DNA from: Lineus longissimus
Taxonomy: Eukaryota > Nemertea > Pilidiophora > Heteronemertea > Lineidae
Length of the DNA stretch: 64,000 nt
Direction of reading: 5' to 3'
Assembly: GCF_910592395.1 (NCBI RefSeq)
Contig: NC_088315.1
Location: forward strand, 5,086,501 to 5,150,500
Below, one piece after another: positions 48,985 to 61,063 of the stretch. How positions within the stretch are numbered: position 1 is the first letter of the stretch; every line of letters starts with the position of its first letter. The translations under genes were made by a program, and so were the position numbers. A model generated the notes under the pieces. That model saw only the letters and a list, made by a program, of their open reading frames with translations, was not told the origin of the DNA and searched no databases.

Positions 48985-51900
48985 GTACTGTACGGCACTG
49001 TATCCTAATCCATGTAGAAGACTAGAGAGTTATTTTGGTCCTGACCGAAGTACGTGGATGCCTCTGTAAGGAGGATGTCCTCTCAGGAGGGTCTGTGAGC
49101 TGGACCATTGACTCACGACTATATGCTAACGATAACGTTAGATCATGCTAGCCTGAGGAATGGGAGCATTATTGTCTATCAATTTATTAATGAAAGCTAA
49201 TGTCATAATGAGTAAAACACATCACTTATGTTTCAGAAATTAGTTCTGGTAGTGTATCTAGTCCATAGGTAGACTAGTTTGTGATTTGCACTGTTGCGGC
49301 TTGTACATAGCAAGTTATGTTCTACTTCTTAGATGTGTTGTGATAGTTATAATAGCCGGTTCATGATTATGTGTCATCTGGGATGGATGGCATGGCATTT
49401 ACAGTCTTTTCTGACATTCTATTCTAACTTTCAATGCAATTTTTTAAAATTATTAATACCAAGTATATATTAATCTATACTAGGTATCTAGGTAATCTAG
49501 GTGGGTTGAGAAACTTGATATTGGAGAGGGATATGATAAATTTCTCAACATCTTTAACCAAACTTAAGCTTCAATTTTGATTATTGAAGCAGGGAAGAGA
49601 TGATGGTATGAACAGAGACATGTTGACACAGGTCTTCAGTGTGTTGTTCCATGATCGTTGGGTGGGGGCAACAAACAAAATATAACTTTTCATGTTTTGG
49701 ATTTGGTGAAATGTAATGGCAGTAGCTCAAAACTACAGTATTAAACGGGTGCTGGGTTTTACTTTCAGCCTGGAGTGAACCACAATGTTACATTGCTTCA
49801 TGACCATGTCTCATTACAACTCGAAGTGATACAGATGTATATAAATGTAAAAAAATGTGAAATATTGTACATGTTGGGCTTAAGTTTTGTGTGACTTTGA
49901 TCTTACGAAAAGGAGGGCTTGTGCAGTATATTTTGTAGAGAAAGATGTACACCATTTATTGAGTATTTTAAAATCCACCAACTGCAGGTGCAAGTCAAAG
50001 ATTTCTGTAATGTGGTTATTGTAAAAAGAACAAATATGAATAATTTGTGTTTTGTGAACCAATTGTTGTAGAAGTTGAAAAAATGTTTTCAAAACGCCTT
50101 GTGGATAAATGTCCTGATCGTATGAAAATAAAAATTGACATCTTGTTACCCAAGTCATAGTTTTGTGGATTCTTTATGTTGTAGTCTTGGGTACAGGAGT
50201 TACAGTTGTACCAGTATAACCGAGTGTCTACAAGCTGAGGAAGTATGCTGTAAATGTATTGATCCAGTTGGAGCATGCTTAGATTCTGACTTTGTGGATA
50301 TGCATTTGTTGGGTGCATGAGCTTTTCCATTTCCAATCGGAAACTTGACAGTCTACATACTGGTTGTCCTTTAGTTAGAAGAGATATGATAATAATGTCC
50401 TATTGTTGAACTTCAACAGAGATGGGCAACTTCTTACAAATATTGAGTGAAAAGTTCAGTCTTTCTCTGCTGTCCTTGGCACAGGCAGAAAATGATGAAT
50501 GCACCGTCAAGAGTAGTAAAGACAGAGGATGATGATTGTGACATTGTATCTCTCAGCAAGGACGAGGAAAAGTTTACTGCAAAGGTTGAGAGCAGAGGTT
50601 TTGCTTCTACAACTAACACATCTCTGATAAATTCCTCAGTAATTGAGTGATCAAGGTTCATTGTGGAAGCAGTATGAAACATTCCCTTTTGACATTACTG
50701 TCCAAGGTGGACTCTGGCCTCTTTGTTGACTTACCTTTCTCCACCCAGGTATTGAGTTCTGAAAGGTTTCAGGATAGACTGGGGTCAAAGTGAAAAGTCG
50801 GATGACATCTCTACCGCAGTTGATATCAGACTACTTGACCTGTGTTTTGCAATAACATATTGTTGAAGGACATTGATTTTGATTAATGGTGGCTCAAGAA
50901 AATAGAAATACAGTTACAAAATGCCGTACTGCAATTATCATGCATGCACCAAATATGCTAAAACATGGTATCTATTGTATTTGTAAACCTGTCTACGCAA
51001 CGTCAATGTGGAAATATATATTTGCTTTGTATTACGTAATTGGACATTTTCAAATTCATTAAAAAATTTCACACTTTAAAGAGTGGCTTAAGCCTTTAAA
51101 ACAAGCAGGTACCAGTTTGAGATGGCCCTCTTCAAAAGGAAAAACTATCACCAGTCACCTGCACTGGGTTTCTAATCAATAAAAGTGTCTGGATATTCTA
51201 AGATTGTCTCATTCATGTAAGTCATCTATTTTAAGGCACACTTGTGAAAGTAATTTCAAAATCACATTACTGTACGTTGTACTAAGTTACACAAAAAAGA
51301 TTATATACTTTTGATTTTGAATAACTTCCATATTAGCAATACGAAATTTAGAAAGTTTCAGTCACATGAAGCTGGGATCGATACACTTTGTTTTCAGTTT
51401 GTTTGATCTCAGCTCAGACCACAGTTATAATTGGTCATTTATTGATTTAGAATTTCTGTGAGTGGTGAATTATGGTGGTTTTGATTGGTCAGACATAAGG
51501 CAGCAACCTGTTCCACCACCCTTGGAATATCAATACGCTCATAAAAAAAGCCATAGATCAGTCTTTCAGTCTTGAAACATGGATACACAAATGGGTGAAC
51601 ACAGATGGTTGGTGGAAACATACCTAACAATCGTTTAAACAGGCCACTGCGGTACTTACTGCGCTTCCAAGGACAAAACTGACCATAAGGGCAAACAGGT
51701 TGTGATCATGTCATGATCACATCAAATGTCATTGACCTTTAACTTGAAAACTAGGCATTGTCTTTATTTGAAGATACTTAATATTTACGACTGGATTTCA
51801 TCAAGTCTCAAGTTCATCGGTTCATCCATCAGATCATTGGGAGATGTTGAATGACCAGCCCTAAAGCACTTTATATTGAGAACAAATACTTACACTGCAA

Positions 51901-53489
51901 ACTCAGCCAGGAGCTGTCCCGTCCTTCAACATGTTCAATTGGAAAAATCAATACTGTTGGTGGCAAGTGGCGACAGACAGCTCCTGACCATTTTATAGCA
52001 AATTTCAACCACAATCAACAATTTTATTTTCTCTATGCTGGCCAAGTGGCAATTGGAGTCCCTTATATAGGGTTTTGAGTTTCCCAGTCCGAAGCAGCAG
52101 GTTAGGTGCATTCCAACCTTGGAGCCGCCAATGAAGGAAAATTTTCTGATTTCTTCATCAATAGGCAAGCCCATTGCGAGACATCTCAATGGTCCTTTTG
52201 AGAATCAGTCATTTTGAGGCACGTGTCCAAGGTGGACTCAATGCCACAATTGCAAAGAAATGCTCCCATTTGATGTATCCATATATATTTCGTATGAACA
52301 CTTCACAAATTCCAATACATCATACAAAGATTTGTTCGATACGTCATACAGGAGCACTTTTTCCTTTCTTTCCGTGATCCGCAAATTAATAAAGCAGAAA
52401 TCAGCTTTAACCTTGGATTAGATTTTATGCAAAAATTAACAAAACAGAGTATATTTTGCTCCACTACACTACAAGAGGTATTCCTCTTGGATGATAATAA
52501 AAGATCTCAAAAATTCTCTACCTACAATATTTGAAAGACTATACTCTAGTTACATGTTGTATAAAGACAAAGAACACACTCAAGCAAATGATACAGAAAG
52601 CTTTACTTGCTAGTTCTTCCATAAAGTTCTCACGATATGGACTAACCCTATCTTACAGCATTGGCCTTGAACAACACTGATTATTCACAGATATATGCTG
52701 AAGAGTGCCCGTACCGTACTCAATAGTTATTGACCAAATTCCTAGCCTGATCATGGACCCAATCTCTGAACCTTGGACATCAGGCTATGTCCAGGTGTGT
52801 TGCATTTGCAGGGGAGAGGCCACAGATTTAGGAAATATAACCGTAGTTTGTTGTCTCTGCTCTTCAAACCAGACCACCTATTAACGCCAAGACGATTATT
52901 TTCAGATGGTGGTGCCACCTACCTGGACACAATTGAGTCATCCCACAGCTGTACCTTTGTGCCAAAACAAATTAATCCATGGATTTCAGGGGGCATGATA
53001 CATGCTACATCTCTACATTATGATTGACAATATATTAAAATTCATTGATTATCTTTGAATGCCTTTAAAAAGCGAAGCTCTAGAGCAAATGCCAAAACAA
53101 AGTATGACTATGGTTAATACTGACCTACAATTTGAACACCATGAAAGTTTCTGAGACAGATAATTAAGGTATATAGAGTATAAGACTATGACTGGTATAC
53201 ATATAGAATAGTTTTACTAATAAATGAAATGAAGCAAACACCTTTTTATAATTCTTATTACCATGTCAACACTCCAACATGGAAAAACCAGTCCACAACA
53301 TACAAAGATACGGTTACAACGATTCTGATACTATATGCAATGTGTACTGTGATATGGAAAATTCATGTTGCCAAGAACACAAACTATAGAGTAAATTTCT
53401 CAAGTCCCTAGTTACTTATCCAAGACTATGATGTTTAAAGTCTTGTTTGCATTTGCAGATTCTCTTACTCCTAAGGTTATCCTATCTTC
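48985..53489. other. Convergent intergenic interval TMEM86/ELOVL4-like
   Basis: It holds the downstream flank of TMEM86 and the 3'UTR of the ELOVL4-like gene. The latter's poly(A) site is not clear; a TTTATT (AATAAA on minus) occurs near 52023. No other exon or structured repeat was recognised. Confidence 0.55.
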
Positions 53490-53588
53490 TTATTTGGTCT
53501 TCTTATGTTCCACATGTCCGTTTGTCCTAGCATCTCCATTTTGGAAGTGTCCATTTTTGGCAGTTCCATTGCTGGATTCGGCTGGTTT
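53490..53588 (-). CDS. ELOVL4: ELOVL4-like exon 7 (C-terminal tail and stop)
   Basis: It encodes the last 32 residues, starting [18 protein letters not shown] and ending HKKTK. NG dipeptides repeat every four to six residues, as in the tails of other ELOVL proteins. The final KKTK is a dilysine ER-retrieval signal. The acceptor is TATTTCTGTTTCAG; the stop is TAA. Confidence 0.92.
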   Translation of the reverse strand, partial: KPAESSNGTAKNGHFQNGDARTNGHVEHKKTK

Positions 53589-55922
53589 CTGAAACAGAAA
53601 TAGAGAATTTGAGTTTTGACACATTCTTGCATATCACTAGACACTGACAATGACAATGAAAACAATTGTAAGGAATTTGACAGTACTTTAGAACATGTTT
53701 GAAACAAATTGAATACAGCGTTCAGTTCATTTGGTAATTAATAGATGGCATAGCTGAAGTTGAAGCTATTTCCTTGCGAGTCCATCATTTATTGTTTATC
53801 GGTGATCAAAAAGACTTGCGCCTACTGACAAACATGTATATTCGTCATCATACAAATATAGCTGCCTCCCATTTACATAGGGACAACAGGTGCCAAATCT
53901 GACAGTACATATGGTATGGTACCAACATGCATTATTTACGATGATAGACATGTATTACCAAGAACTGGTACAACAGATAACTAGAATGTTATTTTAAAAC
54001 TATCTACATCACTGCACTATGAAAATAATGATTGCGTTGAAAATCCAGAATCGGAAAGAAGCTTGTTACAGTTCAGAGAAGACACCAAATAACAACAGTG
54101 CAAAGGATTTGTGGCACGAAAATAGTTACCGTATTGTCTTTTTTCTAGGAGTTTCAGTTTTTGTCTAGGCAGTTCACAATGGAATTAACACTACTTTGTG
54201 AATAGTCAACTAAATTTACAAACATCTGCATTCTCAAGACCTAAGCAAGCAGGGAATTGGATGTTGTTGAAGTTCATTGTCCATGCAACTAAATTTGCCC
54301 TTCCATAAAATGTTTAGTTTTGGGTGGCTTTGAAGGCCAATGTGCTTCAGGAACTGATCAGCTGGAGTACAACCCTTAACACATCCTGAACTGAAGAGTA
54401 CACCATCTACTCTCTCCCTTGGCATCAAAACATGGTGGCAAACAGAAGGTTGCCTGACAACCAAATGCTGAAGTATATGCAGCAATTGGACACACAGAGT
54501 CTCTATTCATCATAAATCTGCATAACAAGCCCACTTCATCAATACGATGTATTGATGTTCAAAGCATTGCTCGACAGGGACACACAATGAACACACGGCA
54601 AGTCATATCAGTATTGATTATATCCTTTTACGTTTAATGACTCTTTTACGGCTAATGACACATTGCCACATGGAGTGAAAGAATTTCAACACGACAGCCC
54701 ACAATCATTATGAGGGGCCAAGAAATTACTTCAAAGATTTTGAAAAGTTACTTTGTTAAACTGTGTCGAGGAGAACCATTTTGCCAATATTGACTACTGT
54801 TCTGCTCCGACGGCGACACTTGCTACAGGTATGGTATCATTATGATCGACACTTTAGGCTGTTGTATCATGAATGAAATGGCCAGGGCCATTGTGCTCAC
54901 CTCATGTGGAGGAAAGATGGATAAAGAGCATGGTATTGTGTCATGTAGTGTTAGGTTTGATGTAGGTCCAAGCAATTACAATTTCCCCAAAATGGCCAAT
55001 TTACAGTACATTCGACCTATGTGACCTTGAAAAGTAGGTCAAATCAAAGAAGACCCGGGTGACACATTGAATGGTTGTTAGAACTACATGTACCTATGAT
55101 ATAAAATTGGTGCCAATCGGGCAAGTCATTACTAGAAATAATGGCATTTTGAAGAATTTAGGATTTGGCCCCCCTCCCTGGAGGCCAAACGGCAAATCAG
55201 ATCGCACCAAACTTCGGTACCTGCGATCACCTGACCAAGGGGTACATGTGTACTTAATTTGTGATCAATAGTCATTGCAGTTAAGAAACGTGCCATAGTT
55301 ACGGCCTGACGGCGAATTTACGCCATTTGACCTCTGTGACCTTGACAAGAAGGTCAAATTAAAAACCTGTGTGACATATACTGTATGGTGGTTAGATGTA
55401 CCCATGATATCAAATTGGTGGCAATCGGGCAAGAAGTTAAGGAATAATCACATTTTTAAGGTTTTTGGATTTTGCCACCTGGTGGTCAAGTGGTGAATCA
55501 TATTGGACCAAACTTCGGTCCCTGAGATCACCTGACTAAGGGGTAAATCTGTACCAAATTTGGTATCAATAGTCATTGCAGTTTAGAAACGTGCCATCGT
55601 TACATCCCAATGGCCAATTTACACCATTTGACCTCTGTGACCTTGAAAAGGAGGTCAAATCAAAAACCCGGAGGATATATGATGCACCTTTGCTAGAAGT
55701 ACCTACCATATTTTTTTCAAAATTTCCCGACTACTATTAAGGGAGATATTGCATATTTTCACTTTTAACGTTTGGCCCCCTGGTGGCCAAACCATGAAAC
55801 GAATCGGACCGAAACTTGGTCTCCAAGGTGTCATTACATAAGGGTACATGTGTACCAAGTTTCAACTCAATAGCTCTAACAGTTACGAAACGTGCCCTGC
55901 TAACGGACGACGGACGACGACG

Positions 55923-55954
<32 letters not shown>

Positions 55955-58900
55955 ACGACAGACGCCACGGTATGGGATAAGCTCACCTCTGCTAAGAGGT
56001 GAGCTAAAAATGTGTTTGGATATAGGACTCCATGAAGAATCTAAATAGAACACAGCAAAAGGGAGGATGCATCTGACATCGGGCTCTTTAATAGGATATT
56101 AGCTTTACCTTTGTTTTCTTTGGATGGATGTAGGCGTGGAAATAAAAGTTGAGGAACAGGCTCAGGATGGTCAGGCCGTAAAAAATTAATGCCCACTGCA
56201 TCCAAACAGGGTATTCACACTGGACGAACAACGATTGAGCTGCATGGAACATGCCAGCCAAAAACTGGATCTAATAAAGAGATTAATAAAGGAAATTAAA
56301 TATTAAACAGAACACACATATACAGTTACAGTACTACAGGAACACAAAAGCATAAAGCATCAATAAAGGGAAATTCTCACTCAAAAATAACAGCATGAGC
56401 CTAGATGCTGCTTTTCTGTAGCACAACCCATGAAACAGTTCGACAATTATTTGTGAGAAGTTCCCCTTAATCTGCATGTCATAGTAGAAGAAATCTTGTT
56501 CGTAGGGAGTTCAGGTCAGTGCAATTTGGGAGAAGGTTGCTGAAAACAGATCTTTGGATTCTGAAAGGATTCACCATTCCAAGAATCTATGGCATTATGA
56601 GAAAAGTTATGATATTAAGAAAAATGTTGCCATGGTTCAGTCTTAAAAATTCATCAGAAAAATTATGCCGAAATCGAAGCTACAGCTCACAGTGTCAAAC
56701 TACTCACGCAGATCTCAGTACATGAAATATAGCTGCTATCCTATATCAAATACAACATTGCACAACACTGTGCTAAAAACTGCATGCACATCCTGGCCAA
56801 ACTGCATATTCACTACAACTGACATAAAACTAACATAACCATGACAACAATACAAATATAGGCATAATCAGTCTCATAAAATGCCAGGTCTATATGCCCA
56901 GGAAAATATATCTGATAGCGAGGGTTAGTTTCTGATCTGTTATTGATGCTTACATTCAGGTCCAGAACTGTCATACAACTGAAGCACATGACCTGTAAGC
57001 TCACTTATAATGCCACTGTCGGAGTACCAACAATATACCCTGTGACTTGATCCAACGACAGGATCACAGATTCATTTCAGACATCTACAGTTCGTGTATA
57101 GCCTAACATTTGTATAGGAAGTTTGCAGAATACAACTGCGTGAATCCCACTTTTCCAAAATGTTAATTTTCCTGGGCATAGAAAGACTAAGATACAATGT
57201 AAAGAGGAAAACACAGAGAATATAGAGACAAGAAGAAGACTCATAACAATGAAGACCAGCAGTTTTTACCTCTCTGGTTTTATTGGGCATAATGTAAGCC
57301 CGGATATAAAAGTTCATAAAGAGTGAGATAATTGTGATGCCGTAACCGAGTGCCATGTATTGCATCCAGCTCGGGTACTCGCACTCAAAGTAGAGACTTT
57401 GAGCGGCGTAGACCATGCCAATAAAGAATTGGAGCTGAAGAGGGAAAGTGAGATAGATGATAACGGTGTGAGGTAGAATGTGTACGCTGAAAAGGAATTG
57501 ATCTGAAAAATGATGATAATGGGTATCGCTGGAATGAATTCTGAAAAGCAAGTTTTCTGGAAATAAAGGAATTATCACTCAATTTTAGTTGAGATCATGA
57601 TTTTTTACTTTCAATGACAAACTGACTGAGAATTTCATGACAACCAAACGGCAAGTGGTTTTCTTCACCCTTAAAACATTCACCAAGGATGCGCGATATA
57701 AAACAAGCTGTGTTGTCAGTTTCCAATAAATTTTCTAAACGAACTTGATGCTTCTTCACTTGTACTGAATTAAGTTCAGATTAAAGTAAGACTTATTCAA
57801 CACTGAAAGTGCAGGGTTTTACTCACCAGCTGAATCTTAGTAAGATACCGTTTCCACCAGAGATATTTCTGGAATTCTGGTCCAAGGACAGAAATTCCGT
57901 AGTATGTGTACATGATTACATGGATGAAGGAGTTGATCATGGCACCAAAGAAAGCTGTAAGAAAGAAAATAAGATCAAGAATCGAAGATTATCTTTAAAA
58001 CACAGAACCCCTCTATTGAAGACATCCTACAGACCAAAAACAACTACAGTAGTGCCTCTCTTGGGCCTGATAAGTGCTGTCCTAAATAAAGAGCAGTCCT
58101 GATATGTCAAATAGTATACAAATGATCAGATTGGGACCAAAATCAGTGTGTACTCCCAGTAGAGGTTTCAGCAGACACAGTCCCTACTTTACTTACATTG
58201 TCCACCAGGGACCCACTTGACTCCGATCCACCATATAGGGAACATCGTGGCATGGTGATAAACATGAAGAAACGAGACTTGATTATTCTTCTTTCGCAGG
58301 ACGAAAAATATGGTGTCCAAAAATTCAAGACATTTTGAGAAGTAATACCACCATAATGCTTTGGCAATCTGAAAGACAAAAAATAAGTTTTTATATAAGG
58401 TGAATAAACAAAAATCTTCTCTACCTGTATAGTAGTCGTCAAAAACAGCCATCTAATTTTATGGGGGACCAATGCCCTTAATATTTGGTGATGTAAACTG
58501 GTGGTGGCATTTTGCAGAAAGAAAAAATAACAATGGACTCTACCCATGAGATAGACAGATCCAAAAAAGCTCCAAACATTGGCAGATGTGTAATTGTTTG
58601 GCTCTCTTATTGATGTTGGTACTATCACTTACCCGCATTTCATCAGGATTATCAGAATAATCTACAGGCTGACATGTATAGCTATAATTCCGTCTAGTTG
58701 TGGCAGTGATAAGCTGAAAAGATGACAATGATGAATTTCACTGAATACATTAAACAGATATCATCAAGTACAGATCCATACTTGATATCATAGAGAAATT
58801 TATATGATACTTTGACATTGGATATTCCCAAACAGGAATCAAATAAGACATTTGCATGTGCCATATCATGTTTTATCGATGCAGCGCCTGGTTTGCGGAT

Positions 58901-59440
58901 CATAATGCAAAATAATAGTGAAACTCTTGACATGTTTCAAATTGACGAGCTTTGTGTTCAGGGAGAGCAAAAGTAACGGTTCTCTACTGATATAAGATGA
59001 GTTGGCAATATCACTTCAAACTCACCTCAAAAAATATATGGAAGTTTAAAAGCACTAGTCCCATGTTGTATATAAATAAAGTATATTTGAGTTTGAAAGC
59101 TTCTCTGGTCTTCATGAATTCTATGCCTAATTTGACTGTGACTAAGTACATGAGGGTCATGACTAGGGTTGGTGTGTAGCTCTCCATCAGCAGCCAGTTT
59201 TCCACTCGTTTGTCTGAAACAGATAATAAATACCATTTTATGAGAACTAAACAACTGGTACTCCTGTCTGCAACAGGATGGAAGAGGTACTGACACTCAT
59301 AAGGGAAATGACAAGTCTTCTTTAAAATTTTCTTACCTGCTTTTTCAAGGCATCCTTGGTAGAACTCCTGGAAGCCATTCCATTTATCCACCACTAACTC
59401 CATGACGGATTACCTGTGATGTGTCCTTGCTTTTGAGATC
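53490..59440 (-). CDS. ELOVL4: ELOVL4-like very-long-chain fatty-acid elongase (7 coding exons, complete)
   Basis: This is a gene-level entry; the coding part starts at 59403. ELOVL enzymes are ER membrane 3-ketoacyl-CoA synthases that condense malonyl-CoA with long acyl-CoAs; the ELOVL4 group makes C24-C36 polyunsaturated chains. The seven exons join in frame to 299 residues with exon 6a (298 with 6b). ADKRVENW near residue 22 and [10 protein letters not shown] (142-151, the catalytic histidine box) are identical to vertebrate ELOVL4. Also present are [33 protein letters not shown] and [10 protein letters not shown]. Six to seven membrane segments are evident. The C-terminus is NG-rich and ends KKTK, a KKxx ER-retrieval signal. 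NYS at the start of a predicted lumenal loop may be glycosylated. It is head-to-tail with an ELOVL2/5-type gene. The ELOVL4 subgroup call is strong; substrate range is inferred. Confidence 0.95.
53589..56108 (-). other. ELOVL4-like intron between exons 6b and 7
   Basis: It contains the 300-base tandem repeat with GGACGAC tract and terminal hairpin (about 54960-56005). Nothing else is recognised; no third copy of exon 6 was seen. Confidence 0.65.
54960..56005 (-). mobile_element. Repeat element: three 300-base units, GGACGAC tract, terminal hairpin
   Basis: The text GACCTCTGTGACCTTGAAAA followed by GAGGTCAAAT recurs near 55013, 55328 and 55628. Each copy is followed by related sequence (TTGGTGCCAATCGGGCAAG, CACCAAACTTCGGTACCTG, GTCATTGCAGTTAAGAAACG). 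The array runs into a GGACGAC/GAC tract (55905-55963) and ends with a perfect 11-bp hairpin, AGCTCACCTCT-GCTA-AGAGGTGAGCT, at 55980-56005. Elements with GTCCGTCGTCC tracts and GTGAGCTAAAA ends are widespread in marine invertebrate genomes (from memory). Class and mobility are unknown. Confidence 0.7.
56109..56270 (-). CDS. ELOVL4: ELOVL4-like exon 6b (alternative copy 2)
   Basis: It encodes 54 residues, [20 protein letters not shown] to YIHPKKTK, the same two helices as exon 6a. Its own acceptor is CTCTTTATTAG and its donor GTAAAGCTAA. Phase 0 at both ends lets it join exon 5 to exon 7 directly. The frame is intact with no stop, so it is probably used as an alternative to 6a and not a dead copy. 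Confidence 0.9.
56271..57269 (-). other. ELOVL4-like intron between exons 6a and 6b
   Basis: It is 999 bases separating the two alternative exons, AT-rich, with no repeat or conserved motif that I can identify. Competing RNA-secondary-structure elements, known from other mutually exclusive exons, could not be assessed by eye. Confidence 0.6.
57270..57434 (-). CDS. ELOVL4: ELOVL4-like exon 6a (alternative copy 1)
   Basis: It encodes 55 residues, [20 protein letters not shown] to YIMPNKTRE, the last two membrane helices. The acceptor is CTTTCCCTCTTCAG and the donor GTAAAAACTG. Both ends are phase 0. It has 32 of 54 aligned residues in common with exon 6b. Confidence 0.93.
57827..57954 (-). CDS. 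ELOVL4: ELOVL4-like exon 5
   Basis: It encodes residues 171-212: [20 protein letters not shown] then [20 protein letters not shown] and QL. The acceptor is CTTTCTTACAG and the donor GTGAGTAAAA, phase 0 at the 3' end, compatible with either copy of exon 6. Confidence 0.95.
58197..58368 (-). CDS. ELOVL4: ELOVL4-like exon 4 (histidine box)
   Basis: It encodes residues 113-169 with [11 protein letters not shown] and the catalytic HVYHH at 147-151, then [12 protein letters not shown]. It ends with one base of Ser170. The acceptor is GTCTTTCAG and the donor GTAAGTAAAG. Confidence 0.96.
58633..58713 (-). CDS. ELOVL4: ELOVL4-like exon 3
   Basis: It encodes residues 86-112, [20 protein letters not shown] then DNPDEMR. 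This matches the family's YSYxCQxVDYSxN loop. The acceptor is TCATCTTTTCAG and the donor GTAAGTGATA. Confidence 0.94.
58996..59025 (-). other. ELOVL4-like intron 2 start
   Basis: The intron (58714-59025) carries nothing beyond its splice sites; the other short introns of this gene (57435-57826, 57955-58196, 58369-58632, 59214-59336) are likewise empty. Confidence 0.5.
59026..59213 (-). CDS. ELOVL4: ELOVL4-like exon 2 (TM1-TM2)
   Basis: It encodes residues 24-85 ([17 protein letters not shown] to LLNFHIFFE), two hydrophobic segments around [19 protein letters not shown]. The acceptor is TATCTGTTTCAG and the donor GTGAGTTTG, phase 0 at the 3' end. Confidence 0.94.
59337..59440 (-). CDS. ELOVL4: ELOVL4-like exon 1 (5'UTR end and start codon)
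   Basis: Coding starts at 59403 (GTCATGGAG context) and gives [20 protein letters not shown] plus KA and one base of Asp23. Upstream a TGTGTCTTTCAG acceptor at 59441 implies a spliced leader exon. The donor is GTAAGAAAAT. Confidence 0.88.
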
Positions 59441-59557
59441 CTGAAAGACACAAAAACCAATTGAAAGAAGGATATTTTAACATCTATTAAGCCGCACAGG
59501 CTTCATCACAAACTGTTGGTTGTATAGATCAGTTTAAATCTCTCTCTGTGGATTCAT

Positions 59558-59772
59558 TGTCTTGTGTTGATATTATAATTGTGAACATGCCATGCTCACC
59601 TCTGCATGTTCATTGAAGGAACATGAGCCTTGTCTTGTGTTGATATTATAATTGTGAACATGCCATGCCCACCTCTGCATGTTCATTGAAGGAACATGAG
59701 CCTTGTCTTGTGTTGATATTATAATTATGAACATGCCGTGCTCACCTCTGCATGTTCATTGAAGGAACATGA
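59558..59772 (+). repeat. 73-bp tandem repeat, three copies
   Basis: TGTCTTGTGTTGATATTATA starts at 59558, 59631 and 59704, a strict 73-base step. Each unit contains GAACATGCC, GCATGTTC and GGAACATGA, so CATGTTC and GAACATG alternate and could fold. It lies in the 5' leader intron of the ELOVL4-like gene. Confidence 0.93.
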
Positions 59773-60907
59773 CGGAGACCATTGTTTGATTTTCACAACC
59801 CATAAGAATATAGTTTTGAGGAATATTTGCATAGTGGAATCGAAAACTGCCCAATCATTCTGGTTGTGACTATGTCCAAATGAGCCTAAAGGGGTGAGGG
59901 CTTAAGAGGAAATTCGCCCTGGTAGTTCTGTGAGGACAAAGTCACAACCAAAAGAATGGGAAATTTGGCATTTGACCAAGTTTCCAAAATCAGCAAGCAA
60001 AGATTGTGCATTTGCTTTAGCCTATTGGGGACATTTTGGAAAAAAACCAAAACGAACAAATCAGATTATGGACGACAATTCAGTCAGGATCAGTTCAAAG
60101 GAAACCAAACATATGAAACAAATGTTATCATGCAAGGTTGTCACAACAACTGTTGCTAAGCGTAGGAATTAATCTTTCTTGTGTCCATGACCTCAGCATT
60201 TCAATAGGCCTAGCTAATGCTTTTTTGGCACACAAACATATTATATGAGGGCTCAAGTGCAAACACCACAGTATTAGTGTAGCTAAGTATTGTTTTCATG
60301 TCTGGACAGCTGACTGCATGCTTAAGCATGAATATATGCTTTCTGTTGCAAACACGAATGCTGAATTCTTAGTGTTACTGAAACCAGGACCATGTCGGTA
60401 TATCTTGGTGAGATGCAAAAACCTTGGTGGTCAAGATGAGGGACACTTAACATACGCATTGTATTACTCACAATCTTGTCAAACCACAAAGTCTCATGAA
60501 CTGAACTGTGATACCGGTAACTTTTTAAATCGAAGTCACTCTTTCTTGAAGTTATATTCACACTCTGTTCATTGTGCTCCGCCTCCAAACCATCATTTCA
60601 ATATCTTAGATAAATGATTGATCATTGTGTACATTACATACAAAAGATATTATACCTCAAATCTCTCCAATATTAATATGAAATTGTGTCATATTTACTC
60701 TAACCAATGCAAACATTCAAAACCATTATTTTGAATGGGGACACTTAATGGAAAAGATAACGAAACTTAGCTACTTTAAAAAAACACCTTGTACAACAAG
60801 ATGGGCTAGGTCATCTGAATAATTACCTGAGCTTGAGGCAATGCCATTGGAAGAGGTCCGCCCAAGCACAGACAATATCACGCACACTACAAGGGCACAG
60901 TTAAGCT

Positions 60908-61063
60908 GGGCGCTAAAAATAATACCTCGCTTAGTGGACACCTCTCTATTAAGGACAACCTCTCTATTAAGGACACTAGTTTTGGTCCTCGGTTGTCTCT
61001 ATCTCTCTATTAAGGACAGCACATGTCTGTCCCGAGGGTGCCCTTAATAGAGAGTTTCTACTG
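60908..61063. mobile_element. Pogo/Tc1-type MITE, copy B (degenerate)
   Basis: The right end CAGTAGAAACTCTCTATTAA (minus strand, followed by TA) and a worn left end CCTCGCTTAGTGGACACC match copy A at 21504-21680. CTCTCTATTAAGGACA is repeated three times inside. Confidence 0.5.

Noticed and set aside
55848-56048. Plus-strand ORF with a poly-aspartate stretch.
   Set aside because: The Asp run is just the GAC microsatellite read in one frame inside a repeat element.
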